Shown here: piece after piece, positions 44,906 to 53,433 of the stretch | Numbering within the stretch: position 1 is the first letter of the stretch | Layout of the letters: the number at the start of each line of letters is the position of its first letter | Assembly: GCF_030167925.1 (NCBI RefSeq) | Contig: NZ_JASKUT010000001.1 | Span: 3,224,001 to 3,288,000 of the forward strand | Source of the DNA: Paenibacillus silviterrae | Lineage (GTDB): Bacteria; Bacillota; Bacilli; Paenibacillales; NBRC-103111 | Length of the DNA stretch: 64,000 bases | Direction: 5' to 3' | Notes under the pieces: generated by a model | The model's input: only the letters and a program-made list of their open reading frames with translations | Database searches by the model: none | What the model was told of the DNA's origin: nothing | Made by a program: the position numbers and the translations under genes

Positions 44906-45096
44906 GGACTTTCAGGGACTTATTCTTAGGAAAACAGGCTTCCCGGAAGGAATAAGTCCTTTTGAGGGACCTATTTAGGCGATAATGGGCTCCGATCTGC
45001 TCGTAGAAGCTCATTTCCGCCAAATAAGTCCCTGAAAATCCGCTAATCTGCTTCTAACCATCCATTTCGCACAAATAAGTCCCTGAAAGTCCGCTA
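44906..45096. repeat. Scattered AAATAAGTCCCTGAAA repeats
   Basis: Two direct copies of CAAATAAGTCCCTGAAARTCCGCTA lie at 45021-45045 and 45072-45096. One inverted copy, GGACTTTCAGGGACTTATT, lies at 44906-44924, and a half-matching AATAAGTCC with a GGGACCTATT partner at about 44951-44976. Function unknown; such stretches behave like dispersed intergenic repeats. Confidence 0.75.
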
Positions 45097-45140
45097 TGGC
45101 TCAGCTCTAATGTGAGATGAAGCTCGGCGGCACAAGAAAA

Positions 45141-45326
45141 GTTACTCCACGCACCCTAGCAATGTTACCGCCGGGACTCTCCTCACTGCACCCTGCAAAC
45201 TATCCGACCATATCGCCTGAGCTTGCCGACCGATGGCACTCTTAGTGTTTTCAGTTACTCCACGCACCCTAGCCACTTTACCGCCGGGACTTCCCTCACT
45301 GCACCTTATAACCTACCCAGCCATAG
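45141..45326. repeat. Two ~70-nt tandem copies, 113-nt period
   Basis: Copies begin at 45141 and 45254, each with GTTACTCCACGCACCCTAGC, then TTACCGCCGGGACT and CCTCACTGCACC. They fill the gap between the GH88 and GH2 genes; the second runs up to the GH2 stop region. No gene is supported here. Confidence 0.8.
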
Positions 45327-45388
45327 CAGCTTACTGAGCGCACCAGCCAACAACACTCCACGCACCCGAGCGCACCCGAACGGCCAAC

Positions 45389-47884
45389 CTACCCCAGCGT
45401 GATCAGCGCCGTCGGCAGGCCCTCGCATCGCACGCTGACCACCGACACCGGCGCGGTCCGCGCGCCTCCTGCTCCGGCCAGCGCCGACGCCGGGCCGCCG
45501 GCCGAGACGAAGCCCGACTCCCCGATGGCTGCCGGAAGGCCGCCGACCGGGTCGACGTAGATGCCGGCACGGCCGCTCGCCAGCTGCACGAGCCGCGAGC
45601 CGCGGATCGTGCCGAGCCCGTCGAGCAGTCGGCCGTCGCCGCTGAGCCCGAAGCGCACGAACTGCGCCGCGTCTGGGCAGAACACGCCATCGGCGTCATA
45701 CGCCCGCGCCTCGACGTACACCCGGCCGTCCTCGCACGTCTCGGCCGTCAGCTGCAGCTGCGCCGGGGCTCCCCATGCCTCCGTCTGGTACTCGAACGTC
45801 AGCTCATCCTCCACCGTGACCCCATCCTGCGTCGCTACGACGCGCAAACGATTCACGCCCGGGACGAACACCGTCTCCCAGCGCAGGCCGGCAGCCGGGA
45901 AGCTCTGCGAATCCCGCCGCTTCACGCCAAGGCTGACTCCGTTCAGGAACAGCTCCGCCTCCCCGCAGTTGGAGTACACCTTCACCAGCTTGCGCTCTCC
46001 CTCTTGGCCCCAGCGTACCGGCATCGTATGCCCGTACAGACGCACCATCGGCTTCGCCGCCCAGTACGATTGGAACACGTAATAGGCTTCCTTTTTCGTC
46101 AGGTCGCGCTCCACAATGCCCTTCATGTTCAGGAACGGAATCGGCGAATCCGGCCGCACCGGCGTGGCGAAATCCTTGAACGACCACTGCGCCGCTCCCG
46201 TCAGCCACTCCATCGTCTCCTGACACTTCAAGTACCAGTCGATCATGTCGCAGAAGTACGTCTCCGACCAATCTCCGTCCCGGGACACTCTAGGCTCGCC
46301 GCCGGTCAGCAGATAATCGCCGTCGCGCTCATCCGTTGAGCCGCCTTCCCCCTTAGGAATGAACTCGAAGCCCGTGAACGGCTTCTCCACATGCCGGGTG
46401 GCCAAATTATCCGCGCCCCACTCCATATGGAAGAACGAATCGACATTCTCGAACGCCGTACGGCAGCTCTCCTCATAATCAGTATAGATGCCCCGGTACC
46501 ATCCGGCCCAGATGGACGGTGAGTACACATCCACAATATCTTTGCAGAACTCACAGCGGCGAATCGCCGTCAAACGCCCGTCGTCCAAACGATGCGACAG
46601 CTCGTGCAGCTCCTTCATAAACCGGCGGATCTCTTCCTGATCGAAATAATCAAAGTCGCACTCCCAATCATTCTCATTGCCCAATCCCCATAGAATGACC
46701 GAAGGATGATTGTAATGCTGCGTGATCATCGCCGTCAGCATATCGCGGCATTGCTGCCGGTACGCCTCGCCTCCGAGACCTCCGCGGCACCAGGGGATTT
46801 CCTCCCACACCAGGATCCCCAGCTCGTCGCATAGCTCCAATACAATGCGGGATTGCTGATAATGACCGAGCCGGATAAAATTCGCGCCCATCTCCTTGAT
46901 CAGCTTCATCTCTTCGCGGATCTGCTCCTCCGTCATCGCCGGACCGACACCTGCGTGATCCTCATGGCGGTGCGTCCCCCGAAGCAGCAGCCTCTCGCCA
47001 TTGAGCATAAAAGGTCCCCGCTTCACGAACTCAAACGACCGTACCCCGAACCGCTCCTGAACGGACGTTTTACCGTGCACACTCTCCAGACTCACCGTAC
47101 AGGCATACAATTCGGGCGACCCCGGCGACCATAAGGAGGCGCCGTTCAGCGCGTACACCGCAAGCTCCTTCTCCCCTTGCCACGGCAGGCATTCCAGCGT
47201 CGATTCCGCCACCAAGTCCCCGTTCGGAGCATGCAGTCGAATCGCCAGCTTCACAGCCTCCGAGCACTTCTCCGGGTTATATAACGAAGCGCGCACCTTC
47301 ACCCGGCACGATCCCGTACCGTCGCCCGCCACACTTACCTCACTTGCTTCCACATGCACCTGCTGTAAGCTAACCTTAGGCACATACACCAGATTCAAAT
47401 ACCGGTAGATACCCCCATACAGGTGAAAATCGCTCGCATCCGACGGGATCGTCTCCAGATCTCTGCTGTTATCGCACATCACCGCTACAGGCACGAGACC
47501 CCGATAACGTTCGATAGCCGCCGCCTGCTCCGCAGCCTCCGTCATATCTATCGTAAACTCGTCATAGCCGCCGATGTGCTCTCCGATCTTCCATGTATAA
47601 ACGTATACCTCCGAGCGCTGCCCAGCCCCTTCGAAATGCAAAAGCGTCCGGCCCCCCGGATACGGATTGTTCACTTCCAGCTTGGCCCGGTACCAGCCCT
47701 GTCCTTGATAGTACTTGCCGTCCGGGTCCATCACGTCGAGCCCGTTGTAGCTGTGCGGCAGAGAAACCGGCTGCCACGGCACGTTATAATGATTTTTCAG
47801 CTTATCCCCGCGCCACACTTCCCAAGGACCGCCCAAACTCCCGCAATAATGCTCCCACTGCTCAACCAATCGCTGCTTCTGCAA
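45389..47884 (-). CDS. Glycoside hydrolase family 2 protein (beta-galactosidase/glucuronidase type)
   Basis: About 831 residues. The TTG at 47884 is preferred because AGGAG lies 8 nt before it; a GTG three codons earlier lies directly on that site. Order: jelly-roll sugar-binding domain (VSLPHSYNGLDV, GQGWYRAKLEV), immunoglobulin-like domain, TIM barrel (LLRGTHRHEDHAGVG; acid/base region ILWGLGNENDWEC; nucleophile region SFFHMEWGADNLA), then C-terminal beta domains. No signal peptide, so it acts on sugars already inside the cell. Pairing with GH88 suggests a uronic-acid or galactose-containing oligosaccharide. Confidence 0.92.
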   Translation of the reverse strand: MQKQRLVEQWEHYCGSLGGPWEVWRGDKLKNHYNVPWQPVSLPHSYNGLDVMDPDGKYYQGQGWYRAKLEVNNPYPGGRTLLHFEGAGQRSEVYVYTWKIGEHIGGYDEFTIDMTEAAEQAAAIERYRGLVPVAVMCDNSRDLETIPSDASDFHLYGGIYRYLNLVYVPKVSLQQVHVEASEVSVAGDGTGSCRVKVRASLYNPEKCSEAVKLAIRLHAPNGDLVAESTLECLPWQGEKELAVYALNGASLWSPGSPELYACTVSLESVHGKTSVQERFGVRSFEFVKRGPFMLNGERLLLRGTHRHEDHAGVGPAMTEEQIREEMKLIKEMGANFIRLGHYQQSRIVLELCDELGILVWEEIPWCRGGLGGEAYRQQCRDMLTAMITQHYNHPSVILWGLGNENDWECDFDYFDQEEIRRFMKELHELSHRLDDGRLTAIRRCEFCKDIVDVYSPSIWAGWYRGIYTDYEESCRTAFENVDSFFHMEWGADNLATRHVEKPFTGFEFIPKGEGGSTDERDGDYLLTGGEPRVSRDGDWSETYFCDMIDWYLKCQETMEWLTGAAQWSFKDFATPVRPDSPIPFLNMKGIVERDLTKKEAYYVFQSYWAAKPMVRLYGHTMPVRWGQEGERKLVKVYSNCGEAELFLNGVSLGVKRRDSQSFPAAGLRWETVFVPGVNRLRVVATQDGVTVEDELTFEYQTEAWGAPAQLQLTAETCEDGRVYVEARAYDADGVFCPDAAQFVRFGLSGDGRLLDGLGTIRGSRLVQLASGRAGIYVDPVGGLPAAIGESGFVSAGGPASALAGAGGARTAPVSVVSVRCEGLPTALITLG

Positions 47885-48005
47885 GATAAACACTCCTCTA
47901 TGTTCGTTGCTTTCAGCTTAGCACGATTCGGCACTCCAAAGTTTTGTCCTCTTATGATAAAATGTTGCTATATTACGGTCGCCGCCAGGCGATGACCGAA
48001 GGGCT

Positions 48006-48878
48006 GTGATCGATTTGAAGCTGATGAACTATATGAACCTTAACCGGCACCCGGCTCAGTTTTCCTTTCAGCTGGACCGCACGCGCGAATTTGCGGAGGT
48101 CTTCCACGCCCATCAGGGCATGGAGCTGCTGTACGTTCACGAAGGGCATGGAACCGTCATTGTGGAGCAACAAATTATAGAGCTCAGGCCCGGCATACTG
48201 TTCTTCTTCAAGCCATTCCAGCTGCATCGCATCCGGGTCCATGACCTGCCGAACAAAACCTACATCCGGTCCCTCTTCGTCTTCGAACCGGCAGTGCTTG
48301 ACGCCAGTCTCGCCTCTTTCCCGTCCCTGCGGGCCTTCTTCGCCAAGCTGTGGAAGGGCGCGCTGACCGAGCAATGCTTCACCAACCTCTCCCAGGAGGC
48401 GATGCTGCAGCTGTTCCAGGTCCATAGGCCCATCCTTGCAAACGCTTCCCAGGAAGAACGTTTGGAGGAGCAGCTTCTGTTCTTAACCGCTCTCCTTCAT
48501 CAGCTCAAAGCAACGGCCGGTCCGCTCACCGACCTGCCTGCCGCCCCTTCCAAGCCCTCTTATACCGCGGAGAGGATTATGGAGTGGATCGAGCTGCATT
48601 ACATGGAGCCCTTCGAGCTCAAGAAGCTGGCGCATGCCATTCATCTCTCGCCCAATCATGTTTCCGCCGTGTTTAAGATGACGGTCGGCAGCAGCATCAC
48701 CGAATATTTGACCGCCCGGCGCATCCGGCAAGCGTGCTGGCTGCTCAAGACGACCGACGCCCCCGTTCAGGAAATCGGGCAGCTGGTGGGGCTGAGCAAC
48801 TTCTCGTATTTTTGCCAAATGTTCAAGAAGCACGTCGGTCTGACCCCTCATCAATTCAAGCGCTCGCCGCAGGCCTAG
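48006..48878 (+). CDS. AraC-family regulator with cupin domain
   Basis: About 290 residues; start uncertain (a GTG at 48006, or the ATG at codon 7). The cupin region (HAHQGMELLYVHEGHGTVIVEQQIIELRPGILFFFKPFQLH) precedes the AraC double helix-turn-helix (KKLAHAIHLSPNHVSAVFKMTVGSSITEYLTARRIRQACWLL and VGLSNFSYFCQMFKKHVGLTPHQFK). It is divergent from the GH2 gene, so it probably activates it. Confidence 0.9.
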   Translation: MIDLKLMNYMNLNRHPAQFSFQLDRTREFAEVFHAHQGMELLYVHEGHGTVIVEQQIIELRPGILFFFKPFQLHRIRVHDLPNKTYIRSLFVFEPAVLDASLASFPSLRAFFAKLWKGALTEQCFTNLSQEAMLQLFQVHRPILANASQEERLEEQLLFLTALLHQLKATAGPLTDLPAAPSKPSYTAERIMEWIELHYMEPFELKKLAHAIHLSPNHVSAVFKMTVGSSITEYLTARRIRQACWLLKTTDAPVQEIGQLVGLSNFSYFCQMFKKHVGLTPHQFKRSPQA

Positions 48879-48895
48879 TCCGGCTGCAGAGCCAT

Positions 48896-49765
48896 TTAAT
48901 CAGTAGACAGTCTCTGCATCAGCTTGCGAAATTCGCTCGGGGACATCCCGTTCATTCGCTTGAATAACCGGGAGAAGTAATACAACTCGAAGCCTACCTG
49001 CTCCGCGACGTCCGTCACCGTAAGCTCCGTTGTGACCAGCAGCTCGCGCGCCTTCTCCATCCGTTTGCGATTGATATACGCAATGGGCGAGACGCCCAGC
49101 ATCGATTTGAAATACGGCATGAAGTAATTCGGGTGAAAATGCACCAGCTGCGCCAGCTCCTCTACAGTAATCGGCTCGTGCAGACGTTCATCGATGTAGG
49201 CGAGAACGCTGTTGATTTTGCCCGTTTCGCTTAAATGCACCATTCGGACCCCACGCTCCTGCTCAGCCGCCGTCTCCATGTAGGCCGATACGATTTCGTG
49301 CAGCACCGATTTGATGCGCAGGGGCGAGGTCAAGGTAGGCTGGCTATGGTGCTTGATCAGCTCCTGGAACCTTTGCTCGAGCCATCCCTCATCGGGAAAA
49401 TCCAGTACATATGGAATATCCAGCATCTGAAACAAACTGATATCCCCCACCGTCGAGGTAAAATGACACCAATACTTGCCGTACGTGTTGCCCCACGCCT
49501 GCGTACCGAAGGACAGCCGCACTCCTGCCGGGAGAAGAATCAGCTGGCCCGGCCGGGGCTCATAATGGCGTCCCTTGATTTTGATCCAGCCTTCTCCCTC
49601 ACGAATGTAATACAAGCGATTCACGTCGGGTGTATGAGGAGGCGATCCCCAGGTATGCGACACCTTCGTATAGGTTGCGATGTGCAGGTTCATTTGCGTA
49701 TTTTCCAAGTAGCTGCGAAGCAGATGTTCCTGCTGCAGGTCGATGGGCTGACTTCTCTCCGCCAT
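48896..49765 (-). CDS. AraC-family regulator with cupin domain
   Basis: 289 residues. Cupin half (GEGWIKIKGRHYEPRPGQLILLPAGVRLSFG) then the AraC domain (VEELAQLVHFHPNYFMPYFKSMLGVSPIAYINRKRMEKARELLV and VGFELYYFSRLFKRMNGMSPSEFRKL). Convergent with the regulator at 48006 and followed upstream by the ECF/binding-protein cluster, which it could control. Site AAGGGGGACGG before the ATG. Confidence 0.9.
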   Translation of the reverse strand: MAERSQPIDLQQEHLLRSYLENTQMNLHIATYTKVSHTWGSPPHTPDVNRLYYIREGEGWIKIKGRHYEPRPGQLILLPAGVRLSFGTQAWGNTYGKYWCHFTSTVGDISLFQMLDIPYVLDFPDEGWLEQRFQELIKHHSQPTLTSPLRIKSVLHEIVSAYMETAAEQERGVRMVHLSETGKINSVLAYIDERLHEPITVEELAQLVHFHPNYFMPYFKSMLGVSPIAYINRKRMEKARELLVTTELTVTDVAEQVGFELYYFSRLFKRMNGMSPSEFRKLMQRLSTD

Positions 49766-49845
49766 GTGCTTCCGTCCCCCTTGGACTGCATGTAGACATA
49801 GTAAATACTCCCATCATACTATTTGCATGAATGGGAGTCGATACG

Positions 49846-51192
49846 TTATTCATTCGATTGAGGTGCCGCCTTGCTCTCCTCCAGCAGACGCTGTACTCTT
49901 TGCTCCAGCCTTTGCAGCCCCTGCTCCACAGTCGCATGGCCTTGCATAATAGCGTCCAGCTCCTCTTCAGCCAACCGGTCGAAGCCTTCATAGAAGCTGA
50001 AGGGCAGAGGCGCATGGAGCGCCTGGTCTGCTGCTTCGTCATAAGCAACGTCATAGAAGATCCGGAGGCTCCGTCCTTCCTCCTGACCTACAAACCCTTG
50101 GCGGGTCAGCAGAGCCTGCGACGTCTTTCTCTCGACCTTGGCGGCCTCCGTACTGTGAAAATATCGGATGACCTGCCATGCGGCTTCCACATTTCCTGCT
50201 CCGGCATAAATGCTGTAGATCGGGCTCAAGGAAAAATCGGGACTGTACCGCTTCCCGCCTTCGGCCGCAGGCAGCGGAGCAATGTCCCATGACACCTTGC
50301 TTCCGCTCCGCTTCAGCTGATCGATCTGCCAGGTCGTATTGATCGTCATGGCCGCCCGTCCCTGACCGAATAGGTCGGTCTTATCCAGATCCTCCTTTTC
50401 CCATCTTTGCTTCATCGCATCTGCAGGCGCCGGCGTGCTGCCGCTGCGTACGGCTTCCTTCACCGATTGAACCACCCGGCGCCAGGAGGGTGTGTTCACC
50501 GTAGCTCTGCTGCCGTCCTCCGTCCAGAAGCTGAGCCCTTGCATTCTCCCGGCTTGGAAGACCATATTGTACACGCTGGACATGAAGGGAAAGTGATATC
50601 CGTACACCTTCGGCTCCTCCTGCTTCCCTCCGAATCTCGCTGCCACCCGGTAAAAATCTTCCCACGTCGTCTTCTCGTTCGGATAAGGGATGCCGTAACG
50701 GTCGAACAGCTCCTTATTGTAATAAAGAACGGAATTGCTGAATTGCGGAGCCAAGCCGTACAGCTGCCCCTTTCCCTTGCTGCGTAAAAGTTGTACTGAA
50801 GCGGGAAGCATACTTTCAATATCGAAGCGGTCCTTCTGGATCATCGGGTCCAGGGATATCAGCTTTCCTAACCCTGCCAGCCTCCCGTAGCTGTTTTTGT
50901 CCAGCAGCAGCAGGTCCGGCTGTTCCCTGTCAAGCAGTCGCTCCAGCTCCCGAAGCCGATCCCCGCCCGCGCTGCTCGCCGGCTTCGTCTCGATTACTTC
51001 TATTTCCAGGTTAGGGAACATGACTGCATAATAGTCGCCGTACTGAAGGTCGAATGCCTGCTTGTCGTAGTACGCAACCTTCAGCTTGCCCTGAGTCGCC
51101 TCCGCGACGGCCGGCTGCTCCTGACTGCAGCCGAGCACATTGATCAGGAATGCACCCATCAGGAAAAACTTCGTATAGGTCATCCGTTTCAT
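49846..51192 (-). CDS. Extracellular solute-binding lipoprotein (family 1), no permease nearby
   Basis: About 448 residues from the ATG at 51192 (AAAGGGGAT 9 nt upstream). Signal peptide with lipobox VLGC (lipidated Cys near residue 20). The mature part shows LERLLDREQPDLLLLDKNSYGRLAGLG, GLAPQFSNSVLYYNKELFDRYGIPYPNEKTTWEDFYRVA and FGQGRAAMTINTTWQID, typical of sugar-binding proteins of ABC importers. No permease or ATPase gene is near. It shares many motifs with the outer domain of the protein encoded just upstream, pointing to duplication, and the pair follows an ECF sigma gene, so a sensory role is more likely than transport. Confidence 0.85.
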   Translation of the reverse strand: MKRMTYTKFFLMGAFLINVLGCSQEQPAVAEATQGKLKVAYYDKQAFDLQYGDYYAVMFPNLEIEVIETKPASSAGGDRLRELERLLDREQPDLLLLDKNSYGRLAGLGKLISLDPMIQKDRFDIESMLPASVQLLRSKGKGQLYGLAPQFSNSVLYYNKELFDRYGIPYPNEKTTWEDFYRVAARFGGKQEEPKVYGYHFPFMSSVYNMVFQAGRMQGLSFWTEDGSRATVNTPSWRRVVQSVKEAVRSGSTPAPADAMKQRWEKEDLDKTDLFGQGRAAMTINTTWQIDQLKRSGSKVSWDIAPLPAAEGGKRYSPDFSLSPIYSIYAGAGNVEAAWQVIRYFHSTEAAKVERKTSQALLTRQGFVGQEEGRSLRIFYDVAYDEAADQALHAPLPFSFYEGFDRLAEEELDAIMQGHATVEQGLQRLEQRVQRLLEESKAAPQSNE

Positions 51193-51212
51193 GCCATCGA
51201 GATCCCCTTTGC

Positions 51213-52733
51213 TCACTTGGCTTCCGCCTTGGCTCTGACAAGTGCCTGCTGACCGGCCTCCTGCAGCTCCTTCAGCGCTGTGTCCACGGCTTTCCTTCCC
51301 GCCAGCACCGCCTGGGATTGCTGCATCGCAAGCTCATTGAACGACTGATAGAAGGAAGACGGCACATTCTTAGGTGAAGATGGAACAGCCGGCTTCAGCA
51401 TCGTAAACACCTCAAGCCGATGCTCGTTTGTTTTCAATACACCCGTACGGGCCGGTACTCCCCACGAGCCGGAACCGGAATCCATCTTGCGCGCCATCTC
51501 GTCGCTGGCAATAAATTTGACCAGCTCCCAAGCGGTCCGCTTATTGGGCGATTTGGCGTTCACCGCGTATACCGTCGGTACGGTGAACGATGTCGTCTCC
51601 TTCGGCCTTGAGGGATCCACGGGCTCGGTCGCAAGATCCCAGGGGAAGGCGGACAGCTTGTAATGTTTCTGCGCTTCCTCCATGCTTCGCACATAGCTGT
51701 ACGTCTGAAGCGACATAGCTGCCTTACCCATGATAAAGGGATTTTTCTTATACAGCTCTTCCATCGTGATGCTTCCCATGATCACTTCGGGCAGATGTAA
51801 GCTCCCTTTGCGGTACGCTTCCATCGTTTGCATGTACAGCTGTTTCCATTCCGGGGTATTCACCGTTACCTGCTGCCCCGCGTCATCGATGATTTGCAGC
51901 CCCTTGGCTCTCCCCGCCTCCTGCACCAGCTGCATGGGATCGTAGGCCGTGCCTATCGTAAGCCCGTACAGCTTATCGCCTTCCGCTGCGGCCGGGAACC
52001 TTTGGGCCAGCTGCAGCAGCTCCTCCCAGCTCATTTGGTCCTTAGGATAAGGAATACCGTATTTGTCGAACAGCTCTTTATTATAAAAGAGCGCCCGCTG
52101 ATTATATTGCGGCGCAAGTCCGTATAGACTGCCGCCCCCCTTGTCCCGCAGCACCTCAGTCAAGCCGCTGTAAAGGCCCTGCAGATCATAGCGGTCCTGC
52201 TTCATAACGGCATCCAGCGCATACAGCTTGCCCTCGGAAGCCATGCGTTCGTATTGCTCCAGCGTTAGGGCCAAGACATCCGGCTGCCGCTGCTCTATCA
52301 GCTGCTCCGGGCTCGGTCCGCTGCTGCTTGCCGGTCCGTTCGGGTGAGAGACGATCTCCAGATCCGTATTCGGATAGCGAATGATAAATGCCTTGCCATA
52401 ATTGGCCATGAAGGTGTCCTCGTGAAAATAATACACCTTCAGCTTCTGCTCCTTTTCCTTATCCATGGCTTCCAATGCCATTCGTTCTTGCGGCTTGGAA
52501 AGCTTGGTCAGAAGCGCGCCGATCTCCTCCTGCTGCGTCAACCCCGCGGCCATCAGTACTGCTGCCGCCAGCACCGGGCTCAGCCTTAGCCAGCTGCTGC
52601 GTTTACGACCTCCGATTTTCTCCACCTCGGTTCGCTCCTTCACCTTCCGAATTAGCTCCTTGGAGAAGCCCCCTTCCTTCAGCGGCAGTCTAGTCAGCTG
52701 CTTCTCCCATGCCTCCGGCTCCATCCGCTTCAT
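51213..52733 (-). CDS. Anti-sigma-like membrane protein fused to a solute-binding-protein domain
   Basis: 506 residues. Residues 1-48 are cytoplasmic and charged (MEPEAWEKQLTRLPLKEGGF, then LIRKVKERTEVEKIGGRKR), like the sigma-binding end of small anti-sigma factors. Residues 49-66 (LRLSPVLAAAVLMAAGLT) form a single membrane helix; there is no lipobox. From about residue 95 an ABC-type sugar-binding domain follows (IRYPNTDLEIVSHPNG, YALDAVMKQDRYDL, LYGLAPQYNQRALFYNKELFDKYGIPYPKDQMSWEELL, FIMGKAAMSLQTYSYV). The start overlaps the ECF stop by 4 nt, so sigma factor and partner are made together. The simplest reading is a transmembrane anti-sigma whose outer part senses a sugar. Confidence 0.8.
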   Translation of the reverse strand: MKRMEPEAWEKQLTRLPLKEGGFSKELIRKVKERTEVEKIGGRKRSSWLRLSPVLAAAVLMAAGLTQQEEIGALLTKLSKPQERMALEAMDKEKEQKLKVYYFHEDTFMANYGKAFIIRYPNTDLEIVSHPNGPASSSGPSPEQLIEQRQPDVLALTLEQYERMASEGKLYALDAVMKQDRYDLQGLYSGLTEVLRDKGGGSLYGLAPQYNQRALFYNKELFDKYGIPYPKDQMSWEELLQLAQRFPAAAEGDKLYGLTIGTAYDPMQLVQEAGRAKGLQIIDDAGQQVTVNTPEWKQLYMQTMEAYRKGSLHLPEVIMGSITMEELYKKNPFIMGKAAMSLQTYSYVRSMEEAQKHYKLSAFPWDLATEPVDPSRPKETTSFTVPTVYAVNAKSPNKRTAWELVKFIASDEMARKMDSGSGSWGVPARTGVLKTNEHRLEVFTMLKPAVPSSPKNVPSSFYQSFNELAMQQSQAVLAGRKAVDTALKELQEAGQQALVRAKAEAK

Positions 52734-53281
52734 CGTCCGTCACCTCCTTCCGCCTGATGTAACTGCTCCGAAACCTTGGCCCGCGCCCGATAAAGCCTCG
52801 ACTTGACCGTTCCCTCCGAGACGGACAGTAGCCGGGCGATCTCAGCGTAGCTCAGGCCATGATGGGCATGCAGCAGCAGCACCTCCCGCAGCTTGGCAGG
52901 CAGGCCCAGCACCACCTGCCATACCTGCTCGGTGACAAGACTGCCGATCGCCTGGCTTTCCGCCGAAGCCATCGTTTCTTCGCGCTGCAGCACGCCGAAG
53001 GGAATGACTCTGCGAAACCAGGCCGAACGCCAGTGATCCCGTACCAAATTGCGCGTAATCGCGAGCAACCACGTCTTGACGGAGGCTTCTCCGCGGAATG
53101 TGTAAATCCGCTCAAACACCTTCACAAACACATCTTGCGTTATATCGTCGGCCAGCTCGGGCTTGCGTGTGAGGAAGAAGGCATAGTTCCACACATCCTC
53201 GCCATAGGCCGCCATTAACTCCTGCAGAATGGCGCTCTTATCCATCCCTGAGGAGAGCGACTTCAAATATTCAAAGGCCAC
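52730..53281 (-). CDS. ECF-type RNA polymerase sigma factor
   Basis: 183 residues from a GTG at 53281 (GAGGTG 7 nt upstream). Region 2 (AYGEDVWNYAFFLTRKPELADDITQDVFVKVFERI) and region 4 (LPAKLREVLLLHAHHGLSYAEIARLLSVSEGTVKSRLYRARAKVSE) are intact. ECF factors are held by a membrane anti-sigma until a signal frees them; the downstream, translationally coupled gene supplies the likely partner. A matching ECF promoter lies just upstream (53306-53331), so the operon is probably autoregulated. Confidence 0.95.
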   Translation of the reverse strand: MAFEYLKSLSSGMDKSAILQELMAAYGEDVWNYAFFLTRKPELADDITQDVFVKVFERIYTFRGEASVKTWLLAITRNLVRDHWRSAWFRRVIPFGVLQREETMASAESQAIGSLVTEQVWQVVLGLPAKLREVLLLHAHHGLSYAEIARLLSVSEGTVKSRLYRARAKVSEQLHQAEGGDGR

Positions 53282-53305
53282 CGGTGTTCACCTCTCAACA
53301 CATTG

Positions 53306-53331
53306 GACGGTACAGGAAGGAAAAGGTTCCC
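53306..53331 (-). promoter_or_regulatory. ECF-type autoregulatory promoter
   Basis: On the minus strand GGGAAC, 16 nt, CGTC: the -35 GGAAC and -10 CGT pattern with the standard 16-nt spacing of ECF promoters, ending 25 nt before the sigma gene. Two more GAACYTTTTGCCATG motifs lie upstream (about 53336-53350 and 53377-53392) without a matching -10. Confidence 0.8.
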
Positions 53332-53433
53332 TTTCCATGGCAAAAAGTTCATCCAAGCCGCCAAGGAATGCATAATCATGGCAAAAGGTTCCGCATACTA
53401 CCCCTGATGCGATATTACCCAGGGGGGACGACC

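Noticed and set aside
49846-51192. Complete sugar ABC importer
   Set aside because: Two binding-protein genes but no permease or ATPase in the neighbourhood.
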